This document shows, one piece after another, positions 19,793 to 27,877 of a stretch of DNA of 64,000 nt. The notes under the pieces are model-generated. The model did not search any database. It worked only from the letters and a program-made list of their open reading frames with translations, and had not been told where the DNA came from. The stretch is from Neisseria sp. 83E34 (GTDB lineage Bacteria; Pseudomonadota; Gammaproteobacteria; Burkholderiales; Neisseriaceae): the NCBI RefSeq assembly GCF_001308015.1, contig NZ_LGYH01000001.1:186001-250000 (forward strand). The letters are read 5' to 3'. A program made the translations under genes and the position numbers. Every line of letters starts with the position of its first letter. The stretch's first letter is position 1.

Positions 19793-19836
19793 TTGATAAA
19801 CAATCTCAAATAGAGTTATAATGTTACGTTATAACG
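19793..19836 (+). promoter_or_regulatory. Promoter with overlapping Zur-like operator for rpmE2-rpmJ2
   Basis: A sigma-70-type promoter is visible: TTGATA (19793-19798), 18-base spacer, TATAAT (19817-19822). The word TGTTACGTTATAACG at 19822-19836 matches the neisserial Zur motif I recall (TGTTATDNHATAACA) at 13 of 15 positions. It begins at the last base of the -10 element, so a bound repressor would block initiation. The genes behind it encode zinc-independent ribosomal proteins, the classic Zur target. AGGAGG (19839-19844) precedes the start. Confidence 0.75.
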
Positions 19837-19849
19837 CTAGGAGGAAGTT

Positions 19850-20119
19850 ATGAAACCCGATATTCATCCGGAAAATTACCGCACTGTTTTGTTTTACGAT
19901 AGCAGCGCCGATGAAGGCTGGCTGATCCGCTCTTGCGCGCCCACTTCTAAAACCATGCAGTGGCGCGACGGTCAGGAGTACCCGGTATTTATGCTGGATA
20001 CATCATCTGCAAGCCATCCTGTGTATACAGGCAAACAGCGCGAGCATAACCGTGAAGGCCGTGCCAGCCTGTTTAACCAACGCTATGCAGGTATGATGAA
20101 CGCACTTAAGAAAGGATAA
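19850..20119 (+). CDS. rpmE2: 50S ribosomal protein L31 type B (zinc-independent)
   Basis: The 89-residue protein is the B paralogue of L31, which replaces the zinc-binding form when zinc is scarce, freeing zinc. It begins [17 protein letters not shown] and has only one cysteine, so it cannot form the CxxC zinc site. An ideal AGGAGG ribosome-binding site lies 5 bases upstream. The L36B gene follows after 4 bases, and a Zur-like operator precedes the pair. Confidence 0.95.
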   Translation: MKPDIHPENYRTVLFYDSSADEGWLIRSCAPTSKTMQWRDGQEYPVFMLDTSSASHPVYTGKQREHNREGRASLFNQRYAGMMNALKKG

Positions 20120-20123
20120 GCAC

Positions 20124-20249
20124 ATGCAAGTTTTATCATCTTTAAAAGCCGCCAAACAACGCCACAGAGATTGCCAAGTGGTGCGCCGTCGCGGAAAAGT
20201 TTATGTGATTTGCAAAAGCAATCCGCGTTTTAAAGCGCGTCAGCGTTAA
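20124..20249 (+). CDS. ykgO: 50S ribosomal protein L36 type B (zinc-independent)
   Basis: This 41-residue gene begins [17 protein letters not shown] and ends NPRFKARQR. It is L36 in its B form: the first cysteine and final histidine of the CxxC...H zinc ribbon are missing, although C17 and C30 remain. It starts 4 bases after rpmE2, so translation is probably coupled. E. coli keeps the same pair (ykgM-ykgO) under Zur control. Confidence 0.93.
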   Translation: MQVLSSLKAAKQRHRDCQVVRRRGKVYVICKSNPRFKARQR

Positions 20250-20278
20250 AAATATATTCCCTTTATCTATCGAAGTCG

Positions 20279-20303
20279 AGCTGCCTTTGGGCAGCTTTTT
20301 TTT
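20279..20303 (+). terminator. Intrinsic terminator of rpmE2-ykgO
   Basis: A 7-bp stem AGCTGCC/GGCAGCT (20279-20285 with 20290-20296), loop TTTG, and a run of seven Ts make a textbook rho-independent terminator. Confidence 0.9.
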
Positions 20304-20321
20304 ATGTTTTTGAAAATAGAT

Positions 20322-20334
20322 TTTCAGACAGGCA
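20322..20334 (-). repeat. Single TG-type DUS
   Basis: An exact reversed TGCCTGTCTGAAA with no partner lies between the L36B terminator and the clpB promoter. Confidence 0.85.
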
Positions 20335-20396
20335 TTGAGATAAATCAAAATCATATTAATCATTTGCTGTCAAATAAAATTAATAAAATTTAACTA

Positions 20397-20423
20397 TTGA
20401 AATACATCTTCATAACCCAATAT
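20397..20423 (+). promoter_or_regulatory. Heat-shock (sigma-32-type) promoter of clpB
   Basis: TTGAAA (20397-20402), a 13-base spacer and CCCAATAT (20416-20423) match the RpoH consensus TTGAAA/CCCCATNT with one mismatch. The grpE and dnaK promoters in this window have the same spacing. Start is expected about 40 bases before the clpB ATG. Confidence 0.7.
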
Positions 20424-20471
20424 CGCATTTATCCAACAATTGAAGCTATACAAATAAGGAGCTCTAGAAAT

Positions 20472-23045
20472 ATGAGATTCGATAAACTAACCGCAAAATT
20501 CCAACAAGCTCTGGCCGATGCCCAGAGCTTGGCTTTGGCTGCCGATAACAGCTATCTCGAAGCAGGCCATGTATTGAAAGCCTTGCTCGACGATGCCGAA
20601 GGTGGCACCGCAGCCCTACTCTCGCACGCCGGTGTGAACGTACCACAAGTAAAACAACAACTTACCCAAACCCTAAACAGCCTGCCCAAAGTATCGGGCA
20701 CCGGCGGCGAAATCCTGCCCAGCCGTGAATTGCAGGCCGTCTTAAACCTGATGGACAAAGCTGCCGTGAAGCGCGGCGATGCCTATATAGCCAGCGAACT
20801 GTTCCCGCTTGCATTGGTACAGCAAAACGACAACACCGGCCGCATTCTGAAAAATGCCGGAGCCACCGAACAAAACATCAACGCCGCCATTGACGCGGTA
20901 CGAGGAGGAGCCTCTGTGGATAACCCCAATGCCGAAGACCAACGCGAAGCCCTGAAAAAATACACCACCGACTTAACCCAGCGCGCCCGCGAAGGCAAAC
21001 TTGATCCGGTTATCGGCCGTGATGACGAAATCCGCCGTGCCATCCAAGTATTGCAACGCCGCACCAAAAACAACCCCGTGTTAATCGGCGAACCCGGCGT
21101 GGGTAAAACCGCCATTGTGGAAGGCTTGGCGCAACGTATCGTGGACGGTGAAGTGCCCGATTCCCTGCGCAACAAACGCCTGTTGGTGCTCGATTTAGCC
21201 GCATTGATTGCCGGTGCCAAATACCGCGGCGAGTTTGAAGAACGCCTGAAGGCCGTCTTAAACGATTTGGCTAAAGACGATGGCAACACCTTGATTTTCA
21301 TTGATGAAATCCACACGCTTGTCGGTGCGGGCAAGGCAGACGGCGCAATGGACGCAGGCAATATGCTCAAACCCGCTTTAGCTCGCGGCGAGCTGCACTG
21401 TATCGGTGCCACCACTTTAGACGAATACCGCCAATACATCGAAAAAGATGCCGCGCTGGAGCGACGCTTCCAAAAAGTATTGGTGGGCGAGCCGAGCGTG
21501 GAAGACACCATCGCCATTCTGCGCGGTTTGCAGGAGCGTTACGAAATCCACCACGGCATCGACATCACCGATCCGGCTATTGTCGCCGCCGCAGAATTGA
21601 GCAACCGCTACATTACCGACCGCTTCCTGCCCGATAAAGCCATTGATTTGATTGACGAAGCTGCCAGCCGAATCAAAATGGAGCTGGATTCCAAACCCGA
21701 GCAGATGGACAAACTCGACCGCCGCATCATCCAGCTCAAAATGGAAAGAATGCACGTCGAGAAAGAAAGCGACGACGCCAGCAAAAAACGCCTCGATTTA
21801 ATCGACGAAGAAATTGCCGGCCTACAAAAAGAATACGCCGATTTGGACGAAATCTGGAAAGCCGAAAAAGCCGCTTCCGCAGGCACTGCCGATCTCAAAA
21901 AACAAATCGACGACATCAAAGTCAAAATCGAGCAGGCCAAACGCCAAGGCGACTTCGCCCGCGCATCCGAGCTGGAATACGGCGAACTGCCCAAACTCAG
22001 CCAACAACTGCACGCGCTGGAAAACAATCCGCAAGAGCAGCAGGCCAACAAACTCTTCCGCACCAAAGTGGGCGCGGACGAAGTGGCCGAAATCGTATCG
22101 CGCATGACCGGCATTCCCGTGAGCAAAATGATGGAAGGCGAACGCGACAAACTCTTGAAAATGGAAGAAGTATTGCACAACCGCGTGGTGGGGCAAGACG
22201 AAGCCGTGCGCGCCGTATCTAACGCTATCCGCCGCTCGCGCTCCGGCTTGGCCGACCCCAACAAACCATACGGCAGCTTCCTCTTCTTAGGCCCGACCGG
22301 TGTCGGCAAAACCGAACTGTGCAAAGCATTGGCGAGCTTCCTGTTTGACAGCGAAGACCATTTAATCCGCATCGATATGTCGGAATACATGGAAAAACAC
22401 GCCGTTGCCCGCTTAATCGGCGCGCCTCCCGGCTATGTCGGCTATGAAGAAGGCGGCTACCTAACTGAACAAGTCCGCCGAAAACCTTACAGCGTGATCC
22501 TGCTCGACGAAGTGGAAAAAGCCCACCCCGATGTGTTTAACATCCTGCTGCAAGTGCTGGACGACGGTCGCTTGACTGACGGCCAAGGCCGTACGGTGGA
22601 CTTTAAAAACACCGTGATCGTGATGACTTCCAATATCGGCAGCCACCACATCCAACAAATGGACACCGCCGATTACGAAGCCGTGAAAGAAGTGGTAATG
22701 GAAGACGTGAAAGAACACTTCCGCCCCGAAATGATCAACCGTATCGATGAGGTGGTCGTGTTCCACGGCTTGGATCAGGCCAATATCCGCAGCATCGCCA
22801 AAATCCAGCTCAAAGGTTTGGAAAAACGCCTTGCCGCCCAAAACCTGCATCTCAAAGTCGACGATGCCGCGCTGGATCTAATCGCCAAAGCAGGCTTCGA
22901 CCCCGTATACGGCGCACGCCCGCTCAAACGTGCCATCCAAGCGGAAATCGAAAACCCGCTGGCTCTCGCTTTGCTCGAAGGCAAATATAAGCCCGAAAGC
23001 ACCATCCATGTGAAAGCGGATGGAGATAATTTAATATTTGATTAA
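20472..23045 (+). CDS. clpB: ATP-dependent disaggregase ClpB
   Basis: ClpB is a hexameric AAA+ machine that rescues aggregated proteins together with DnaK. The 857-residue protein has the N-domain [18 protein letters not shown], the first Walker A GEPGVGKT at residue 206, the M-domain coiled coil (about 400-530), and the second Walker A GPTGVGKT at 607. ATG 20472 is chosen over upstream in-frame codons because it gives the family N-terminus and follows AAGGAG. Two internal words AGGCCGTCTTAAA (20734, 21250) are one base from an AG-type DUS, and an AG-type DUS hairpin follows the gene. Both suggest import from a species with another dialect. Confidence 0.97.
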   Translation: MRFDKLTAKFQQALADAQSLALAADNSYLEAGHVLKALLDDAEGGTAALLSHAGVNVPQVKQQLTQTLNSLPKVSGTGGEILPSRELQAVLNLMDKAAVKRGDAYIASELFPLALVQQNDNTGRILKNAGATEQNINAAIDAVRGGASVDNPNAEDQREALKKYTTDLTQRAREGKLDPVIGRDDEIRRAIQVLQRRTKNNPVLIGEPGVGKTAIVEGLAQRIVDGEVPDSLRNKRLLVLDLAALIAGAKYRGEFEERLKAVLNDLAKDDGNTLIFIDEIHTLVGAGKADGAMDAGNMLKPALARGELHCIGATTLDEYRQYIEKDAALERRFQKVLVGEPSVEDTIAILRGLQERYEIHHGIDITDPAIVAAAELSNRYITDRFLPDKAIDLIDEAASRIKMELDSKPEQMDKLDRRIIQLKMERMHVEKESDDASKKRLDLIDEEIAGLQKEYADLDEIWKAEKAASAGTADLKKQIDDIKVKIEQAKRQGDFARASELEYGELPKLSQQLHALENNPQEQQANKLFRTKVGADEVAEIVSRMTGIPVSKMMEGERDKLLKMEEVLHNRVVGQDEAVRAVSNAIRRSRSGLADPNKPYGSFLFLGPTGVGKTELCKALASFLFDSEDHLIRIDMSEYMEKHAVARLIGAPPGYVGYEEGGYLTEQVRRKPYSVILLDEVEKAHPDVFNILLQVLDDGRLTDGQGRTVDFKNTVIVMTSNIGSHHIQQMDTADYEAVKEVVMEDVKEHFRPEMINRIDEVVVFHGLDQANIRSIAKIQLKGLEKRLAAQNLHLKVDDAALDLIAKAGFDPVYGARPLKRAIQAEIENPLALALLEGKYKPESTIHVKADGDNLIFD

Positions 23046-23068
23046 CTATTTTTTAGTTAACTATAACC

Positions 23069-23100
23069 AAAGGCCGTCTGAAAATTTTCAGACGGCCTTT
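23069..23100. terminator. AG-dialect DUS palindrome after clpB
   Basis: A perfect 32-base palindrome is built from AGGCCGTCTGAAA and its complement. This is the AG dialect, not the TG dialect used elsewhere in the window. It separates clpB from the restriction-modification locus and probably terminates clpB. Confidence 0.9.
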
Positions 23101-23149
23101 TCATGAGTTAAAATACGTTTCTTTGTGATAACTTAAGCCATCATTTACC

Positions 23150-26100
23150 ATGTCTGCATTACAAACCCTTCTTTCCCAATTTCGCGAGCTGACCCAAACC
23201 GAACGCGATAAAGGCACGGCTTTTGAGAACCTGATTATCCGTTACTTTGAAAACGAACCTTACTACCGTAGCCAATATGCCAAAGTGCAGACCTATGCCG
23301 CATGGGCGCAAGAGCATTTTGAATCACTAGGACTCAGCAGTAAAACCGATGCCGGTATTGATTTAGTTGCTACTACCCAAGCAGGTGAGTTCCATGCGAT
23401 TCAATGCAAAAACTATGCCCCAGAAAAAACCATTCAAAAAGCAGACATCGACAGTTTCTTTACTGCTTCCGGAAAACACTATTTCAACCACCGTTATATT
23501 GTGACCACTACCAACAAATGGTCATCAAATGCCCGTGCCGCGCTGATTGACCAACATATTCCGGTAGCAGTCATCAATCTGGAAGATTTGGAAAACAGCC
23601 GGATTGACTGGACACAATATCAAATTGGCGCTTCTCCCGTATTAAAAGCGCGTAAAGATTTACGCCCACACCAACAACAAGCACTTAGAAACGTGCAAAC
23701 CCGTTTTGACGGAGGGGAAACCCGAGGCAAACTGATTATGGCTTGCGGTACAGGCAAAACCTTCACCGGCTTAAAAATTGCCGAAAACATTGCAGGTGTC
23801 GGAAAGCGGGTATTGTTTTTGGTACCAAGCCTATCTTTATTAAGTCAAACCTTGCGGGAATGGACGCAAGACAGCGAAATCGCTTTAAACAGCTTTGCCG
23901 TCTGTTCCGATAGTGATGTTGGCAAAAAAGGCAAAAAAGACGAAGACGACCGTGTGCTTGTCACTACCAGCGATTTGCAATTTCCAGCCACAACCCATGC
24001 GAAAAGTTTGGCTCAAGCCATAAGCGTTGCTGAAGCCCAAGACAATCGGCAAGCTATGACCGTTGTTTATGCCACTTATCATTCTATTGATGCGATTCAT
24101 CAGGCTCAAAAACAATTTGGGCTACCTGAATTCGATCTGATTATCTGTGATGAAGCCCACCGCACCACTGGCGCAACATTCGACGGCGAAGACGAATCTG
24201 CCTTTGTCCGTATCCATGATGCCGATTACATCAAAGGTGCAAAACGTCTTTATATGACTGCCACACCGCGCATCTACGGTGAGACTGCCAAAGCCGCGGA
24301 GGGTGTGGTGTTGTATTCCATGGATGATGAAACCCATTACGGCAAAGAATTTTTCGTTCTCACTTTCTCTCAAGCCGTTTCAGACGGCCTCTTAGTTGAT
24401 TACAAAGTGATTGTGCTGGCGATTGAAGAATCACATGTCAACCGTCGTTTACAAAACCTGCTTACCGATAGCAATAACGAGCTCAAAGTCGATGATGCCG
24501 CAAAAATCGTCGGCTGCTGGAAAGCCTTGTCAAAATACGGGCTGAGCGGCGAGGATGGGGCTTTATATAACCCCATGCGTCGAGCTGTTGCCTTTTGCCA
24601 AGTAATTGAAAAAGAATACAAAGGCAGCAAACACAAAGTCAGTTCCAAACTCATCGCCGAAATGTTCCAAGCCGTGGTGGAAGAATATCAACAAGCCGAA
24701 AGCAAAGCTCTGCTGGAACACAATCCTGATTTAAAACTGCCTCCGCAATTGTCCATGAAGTGTGAAGCCGAACATGTTGACGGCAGTATGAATGCAGGTG
24801 AAAAAGAAAGTAAGCTGCAATGGCTCAAAGCAGATCTGCCCGATAATACCTGCCGCATTCTTTCCAATGTACGTTGCCTGTCTGAAGGCGTGGATGTACC
24901 TGCACTTGACGCAGTGCTGTTTCTTACACCGCGAAATTCACAAGTGGATGTCGTGCAGTCTGTCGGGCGCGTAATGCGTCGCGCCGAAGGTAAAAAACAA
25001 GGTTATGTTATTCTGCCTGTTGTGATTCCTGCCGGTATCGAAGCCGAAGATGCTTTGGATAAAAACGAAAACTACAAAGTCGTTTGGCAAGTGCTCAATG
25101 CCTTACGTGCCCATGACGACCGCTTTGATGCCATGATCAACAAACTGGAATTCAACGGCAAAGATACTCAAAAAATGGAAGTTATTGCCGTTGCAGACAA
25201 AGTACAAGCAAAGCAAAAACGCCAAAGCAAGAGTGCAAAAGCAGCAGGTAACGCACGGGGTGGCAACGCCATTGGTACAAAACCCGAACACAACCCTGCA
25301 AACCAAGAGGCCCTTGAATTCCAAATAGGCGAAATCGAACGCGCCCTATACGCCAAAATCGTCAAAAAATGCGGCAACCGCCATCACTGGGAAGATTGGG
25401 CGGGCGACATTGCCAAAATCGCCCGTACCCACATCGACAGCATCACCGCCATTCTTGAAAACCCAGCCAATAGCGCCGAACAAAACGCCTTTAACGCCTT
25501 CGCCGCCGAATTGCGCGACGACCTCAACAATGCCATTACCGATGCCGAAATCACCGAAATGCTGGCGCAGCACATGATTACCAAACCCGTGTTCGATGCT
25601 CTGTTTGAACAATACAGCTTTGCCGAGCACAACCCCATGAGCCGAGCCATGCAAAACGTGCTGGATTTATTGCAGGCTAAAAACCTGCATAAAGAGCGCA
25701 ACACCTTACAATCGTTCTACGAATCCGTTCAAATGCGGGCTTCCGGTATCGAAACCGCCGAAGGCAAACAAAAAATTATTGTCGAGCTATACGATAAATT
25801 CTTCCGTAATGCCTTCCCCCGCATGACCGAACGGCTCGGCATTGTTTATACCCCGGTTGAAGTCGTTGATTTCATCATCAAAAGCGTAGAAGACGTATTA
25901 CAAAACGAATTCGGCAGCAGCCTCAAAGACAAAGGCGTGCACATTATCGACCCCTTTACCGGCACCGGCACGTTTATTACCCGACTGTTGCAAAGCGGCA
26001 TTATTCCTGTTGACAGGCTACCTGAAAAATATCAAAACGAAATCCACGCCAACGAAATCGTTTTACTCGCCTATTACATCGCCGCCATCAACATTGAAGC

Positions 26101-27877
26101 CACCTATCACGGCATCTTGCACGGCAATATCGACGGCAAAATTTCAGACGGCCTCGATTACCAACCCTTTAACGGCATCTGTCTGACCGATACTTTCCAA
26201 ATGTACGAAAAAGGCGACATGCTCGATGAAATGCTGGTTGACAACAGCGCACGTCGCAAACGGCAGAAAGAATTAGATATCAGAGTGATTATCGGCAATC
26301 CGCCGTATTCAGCGGGGCAAGAAAGTGCCAACGACAACAATGCCAATATCGAATACCCGCATTTGGATGACCGTATTCGTACAACTTATGCCGAGCATTC
26401 CAAAGCCACCAATAAAAACGCGCTATACGACAGCTATATCCGCGCCATCCGCTGGGCTTCCGACCGCATCGGCACACAAGGTGTCATCGGATTTGTGACC
26501 AATGCCGGCTGGGTCGAGGCCAACACCGCCGACGGCTTAAGAAAATGCCTGTCTGAAGAATTCAGCAGTTTGTATATCTTTCATTTGCGCGGCAATGCGC
26601 GTACATCAGGCGAACGCCGCCGCAAAGAAAAAGACAATGTTTTCGGGCAAGGCACACGTACGCCCATTGCCATTTCCATTTTGGTGAAAAATCCCGAATC
26701 CCAAAAACAAGGACAGATTTATTTTCACGACATCGGCGACTATTTAACCCGCGAGCAAAAACTGGAAACAGTTGCCGAATTTGGCAGCATTAACGGCATT
26801 AGCGCACAAAACGCTTGGCAGCAGATCGTGCCTGATGAATTTAACGACTGGCTCAATCAACGTGATCCGAATTTTGATAACTACATTCTGCTTGGCAGTA
26901 AAGACAATGGTGATGAGAAGGTGATTTTTAGTAATTACAGTAGAGGGCTGGAAACTAATCGTGATGCGTGGTGTTACAACTCATCACCATGTCGCCTGAA
27001 AGAAAATATGGAAAATATGATTGAGTTTTACAATAGTGAAGTAAAACGTTTTCAGGTAGCCTGTGAAGTTTTATCTGAAAGTCAAAAAATTTCCATTGAT
27101 GACTTTGTCAATACAGATACAACTCAAATTAGTTGGAACAGAAGTTTAAAAGCAGATTTAGGAAAACAACGGTTCTATCAGTTTGATAAAGCCAATATTT
27201 CAACCGCAATGTACCGTCCCTATACGAAACAAGCTATATATTTTGCCAAGGGTATAAATGCTTATTTAAACCAAATGCCCAAGATGTATCCAAGTGGTAA
27301 TTTAGTTAATGAAACTATTTATTTGAGTGGCAGTGGCAATTCAGGAAAAGAATTTTCTACAATAATGACCGATGTTATTCCTGATTTGAATATGCAGCAT
27401 TCAGGCGGGCAAGGCTTCCCAAAAGATTTATATGAATTTTCAGACGGCATAGAGATAGCCGAACGAACGAACGAACGAACGAACGAACGAACGAACGAAC
27501 GAACGAACGAACGAACGAACGAACGAACGAACGAACGAACGAACGAACGAACGAACGAACGAACGAACGAACGAACGAAATTATATCAGAGTGCAGAACG
27601 AACATATCAATATCGCCATGTGCCTCTCAGTCACAGGAAACAAGGGATTCTCTGTCTTACTCACAGATACCATCCCAGATCTGCACCTCATCGGCGACGC
27701 ACAATGCTTCCCAATGTTTCTCTACGAAACGGAGCAATGAACATGACAATTTGTATTACAGGCTTGGGAACAAGCAAAGGCTTCTCCGCATTGATAACAA
27801 ACACCGTTCCCGATGTACAAATGCAGATGAACGGGCAATGCTTCCCGATGTTTCTCTACGAAACGGAGGAAGCATAA
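23150..27877 (+). CDS. Type ISP restriction-modification enzyme, nuclease-helicase-methyltransferase part, with phase-variable 3' end
   Basis: The 1575-residue product has the order of Type ISP enzymes such as LlaGI/LlaBIII. An Mrr-like nuclease comes first (D71 and QCK at 85-87). A superfamily 2 helicase follows (Walker A ACGTGKT near 199, DEAH at 334-337, MTATPR near 371, QSVGRVMRR). Then come a coupler and a gamma-type N6-adenine methyltransferase (DPFTGTGTF at 934, NPPYS at 1050), and a recognition region from about 1240. A tract of 30 CGAA units encodes repeated ERTN from residue 1438. After it the present frame is poorly conserved for about 50 residues, then enters a conserved-looking tail ending YETEEA. 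With other unit counts the end differs. The stop overlaps the next start in TAATG. Confidence 0.9.
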   Translation: MSALQTLLSQFRELTQTERDKGTAFENLIIRYFENEPYYRSQYAKVQTYAAWAQEHFESLGLSSKTDAGIDLVATTQAGEFHAIQCKNYAPEKTIQKADIDSFFTASGKHYFNHRYIVTTTNKWSSNARAALIDQHIPVAVINLEDLENSRIDWTQYQIGASPVLKARKDLRPHQQQALRNVQTRFDGGETRGKLIMACGTGKTFTGLKIAENIAGVGKRVLFLVPSLSLLSQTLREWTQDSEIALNSFAVCSDSDVGKKGKKDEDDRVLVTTSDLQFPATTHAKSLAQAISVAEAQDNRQAMTVVYATYHSIDAIHQAQKQFGLPEFDLIICDEAHRTTGATFDGEDESAFVRIHDADYIKGAKRLYMTATPRIYGETAKAAEGVVLYSMDDETHYGKEFFVLTFSQAVSDGLLVDYKVIVLAIEESHVNRRLQNLLTDSNNELKVDDAAKIVGCWKALSKYGLSGEDGALYNPMRRAVAFCQVIEKEYKGSKHKVSSKLIAEMFQAVVEEYQQAESKALLEHNPDLKLPPQLSMKCEAEHVDGSMNAGEKESKLQWLKADLPDNTCRILSNVRCLSEGVDVPALDAVLFLTPRNSQVDVVQSVGRVMRRAEGKKQGYVILPVVIPAGIEAEDALDKNENYKVVWQVLNALRAHDDRFDAMINKLEFNGKDTQKMEVIAVADKVQAKQKRQSKSAKAAGNARGGNAIGTKPEHNPANQEALEFQIGEIERALYAKIVKKCGNRHHWEDWAGDIAKIARTHIDSITAILENPANSAEQNAFNAFAAELRDDLNNAITDAEITEMLAQHMITKPVFDALFEQYSFAEHNPMSRAMQNVLDLLQAKNLHKERNTLQSFYESVQMRASGIETAEGKQKIIVELYDKFFRNAFPRMTERLGIVYTPVEVVDFIIKSVEDVLQNEFGSSLKDKGVHIIDPFTGTGTFITRLLQSGIIPVDRLPEKYQNEIHANEIVLLAYYIAAINIEATYHGILHGNIDGKISDGLDYQPFNGICLTDTFQMYEKGDMLDEMLVDNSARRKRQKELDIRVIIGNPPYSAGQESANDNNANIEYPHLDDRIRTTYAEHSKATNKNALYDSYIRAIRWASDRIGTQGVIGFVTNAGWVEANTADGLRKCLSEEFSSLYIFHLRGNARTSGERRRKEKDNVFGQGTRTPIAISILVKNPESQKQGQIYFHDIGDYLTREQKLETVAEFGSINGISAQNAWQQIVPDEFNDWLNQRDPNFDNYILLGSKDNGDEKVIFSNYSRGLETNRDAWCYNSSPCRLKENMENMIEFYNSEVKRFQVACEVLSESQKISIDDFVNTDTTQISWNRSLKADLGKQRFYQFDKANISTAMYRPYTKQAIYFAKGINAYLNQMPKMYPSGNLVNETIYLSGSGNSGKEFSTIMTDVIPDLNMQHSGGQGFPKDLYEFSDGIEIAERTNERTNERTNERTNERTNERTNERTNERTNERTNERTKLYQSAERTYQYRHVPLSHRKQGILCLTHRYHPRSAPHRRRTMLPNVSLRNGAMNMTICITGLGTSKGFSALITNTVPDVQMQMNGQCFPMFLYETEEA
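24378..24390 (-). repeat. AG-dialect DUS inside the Type ISP gene
   Basis: Exact complement of AGGCCGTCTGAAA within coding sequence; foreign to the TG dialect of the surrounding genome. Confidence 0.9.
24875..24887 (+). repeat. Near TG-type DUS inside the Type ISP gene
   Basis: TGCCTGTCTGAAG matches the local dialect at 12 of 13 bases. Confidence 0.6.
26025..26037 (+). repeat. Eikenella-dialect DUS inside the Type ISP gene
   Basis: AGGCTACCTGAAA is an exact copy of the dialect I recall for Eikenella (AG-eikDUS). A second exact copy lies at 27050-27062. Confidence 0.85.
26142..26154 (-). repeat. AG-dialect DUS inside the Type ISP gene
   Basis: Exact complement of AGGCCGTCTGAAA within the methyltransferase-coding part. 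Confidence 0.9.
26546..26558 (+). repeat. Near TG-type DUS inside the Type ISP gene
   Basis: TGCCTGTCTGAAG matches the local dialect at 12 of 13 bases. Confidence 0.6.
27050..27062 (-). repeat. Eikenella-dialect DUS inside the Type ISP gene
   Basis: Exact complement of AGGCTACCTGAAA, in the recognition-domain part of the gene. Confidence 0.85.
27438..27450 (-). repeat. AT-dialect DUS just before the repeat tract
   Basis: Exact complement of ATGCCGTCTGAAA, the meningococcal/gonococcal dialect, ending 9 bases before the CGAA tract. Confidence 0.85.
27460..27579 (+). repeat. Tetranucleotide tract, 30 x CGAA
   Basis: An uninterrupted run of 30 CGAA units (120 bases) lies in the 3' part of the Type ISP gene. 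It encodes nine ERTN units plus ERTK in the present frame. Long tetranucleotide tracts in Neisseria and Haemophilus restriction-modification genes are known slippage hotspots. Because 4 is not a multiple of 3, each gained or lost unit changes the frame downstream. Confidence 0.97.
27579..27740 (+). other. Alternative C-terminal cassette 1 (out of frame at 30 units)
   Basis: In the frame starting AAT at 27579, translation gives NYIRVQNEHINIAMCLSVTG, then GFSVLLTDTIPDLHL and QCFPMFLYETEQ, ending at TGA 27738-27740. This is the conserved motif expected near the end of Type ISP/III methyltransferases, so the frame is genuine coding. It joins the upstream enzyme only if the unit count is 29 or 32 (n = 2 mod 3), giving a product of 1528 residues at 29. 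Confidence 0.8.
27702..27868 (+). repeat. 33-base direct repeats ending the two cassettes
   Basis: Bases 27702-27734 and 27836-27868 match at 32 of 33 positions and lie 134 bases apart. They encode the shared QCFPMFLYETE end of both cassettes. Recombination between them would delete 134 bases and leave one cassette. Confidence 0.85.
27743..27877 (+). other. C-terminal cassette 2 (in frame at 30 units; also a small coupled ORF)
   Basis: This segment encodes MTICITGLGTSKGFSALI, then NTVPDVQMQMNGQCFPMFLYETEEA. It is homologous to cassette 1 and to an upstream copy at about 27311-27442. At the present unit count it forms the enzyme's C-terminus. It can also be read alone as a 44-residue ORF: its ATG lies 2 bases after the cassette 1 stop, with GGAG 8 bases upstream. 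Confidence 0.7.

Noticed and set aside
27375-27605. Minus-strand ORF of repeated SFVR residues across the CGAA tract
   Set aside because: It is only the reverse reading of the tetranucleotide repeat, with no start signal or conserved flank.
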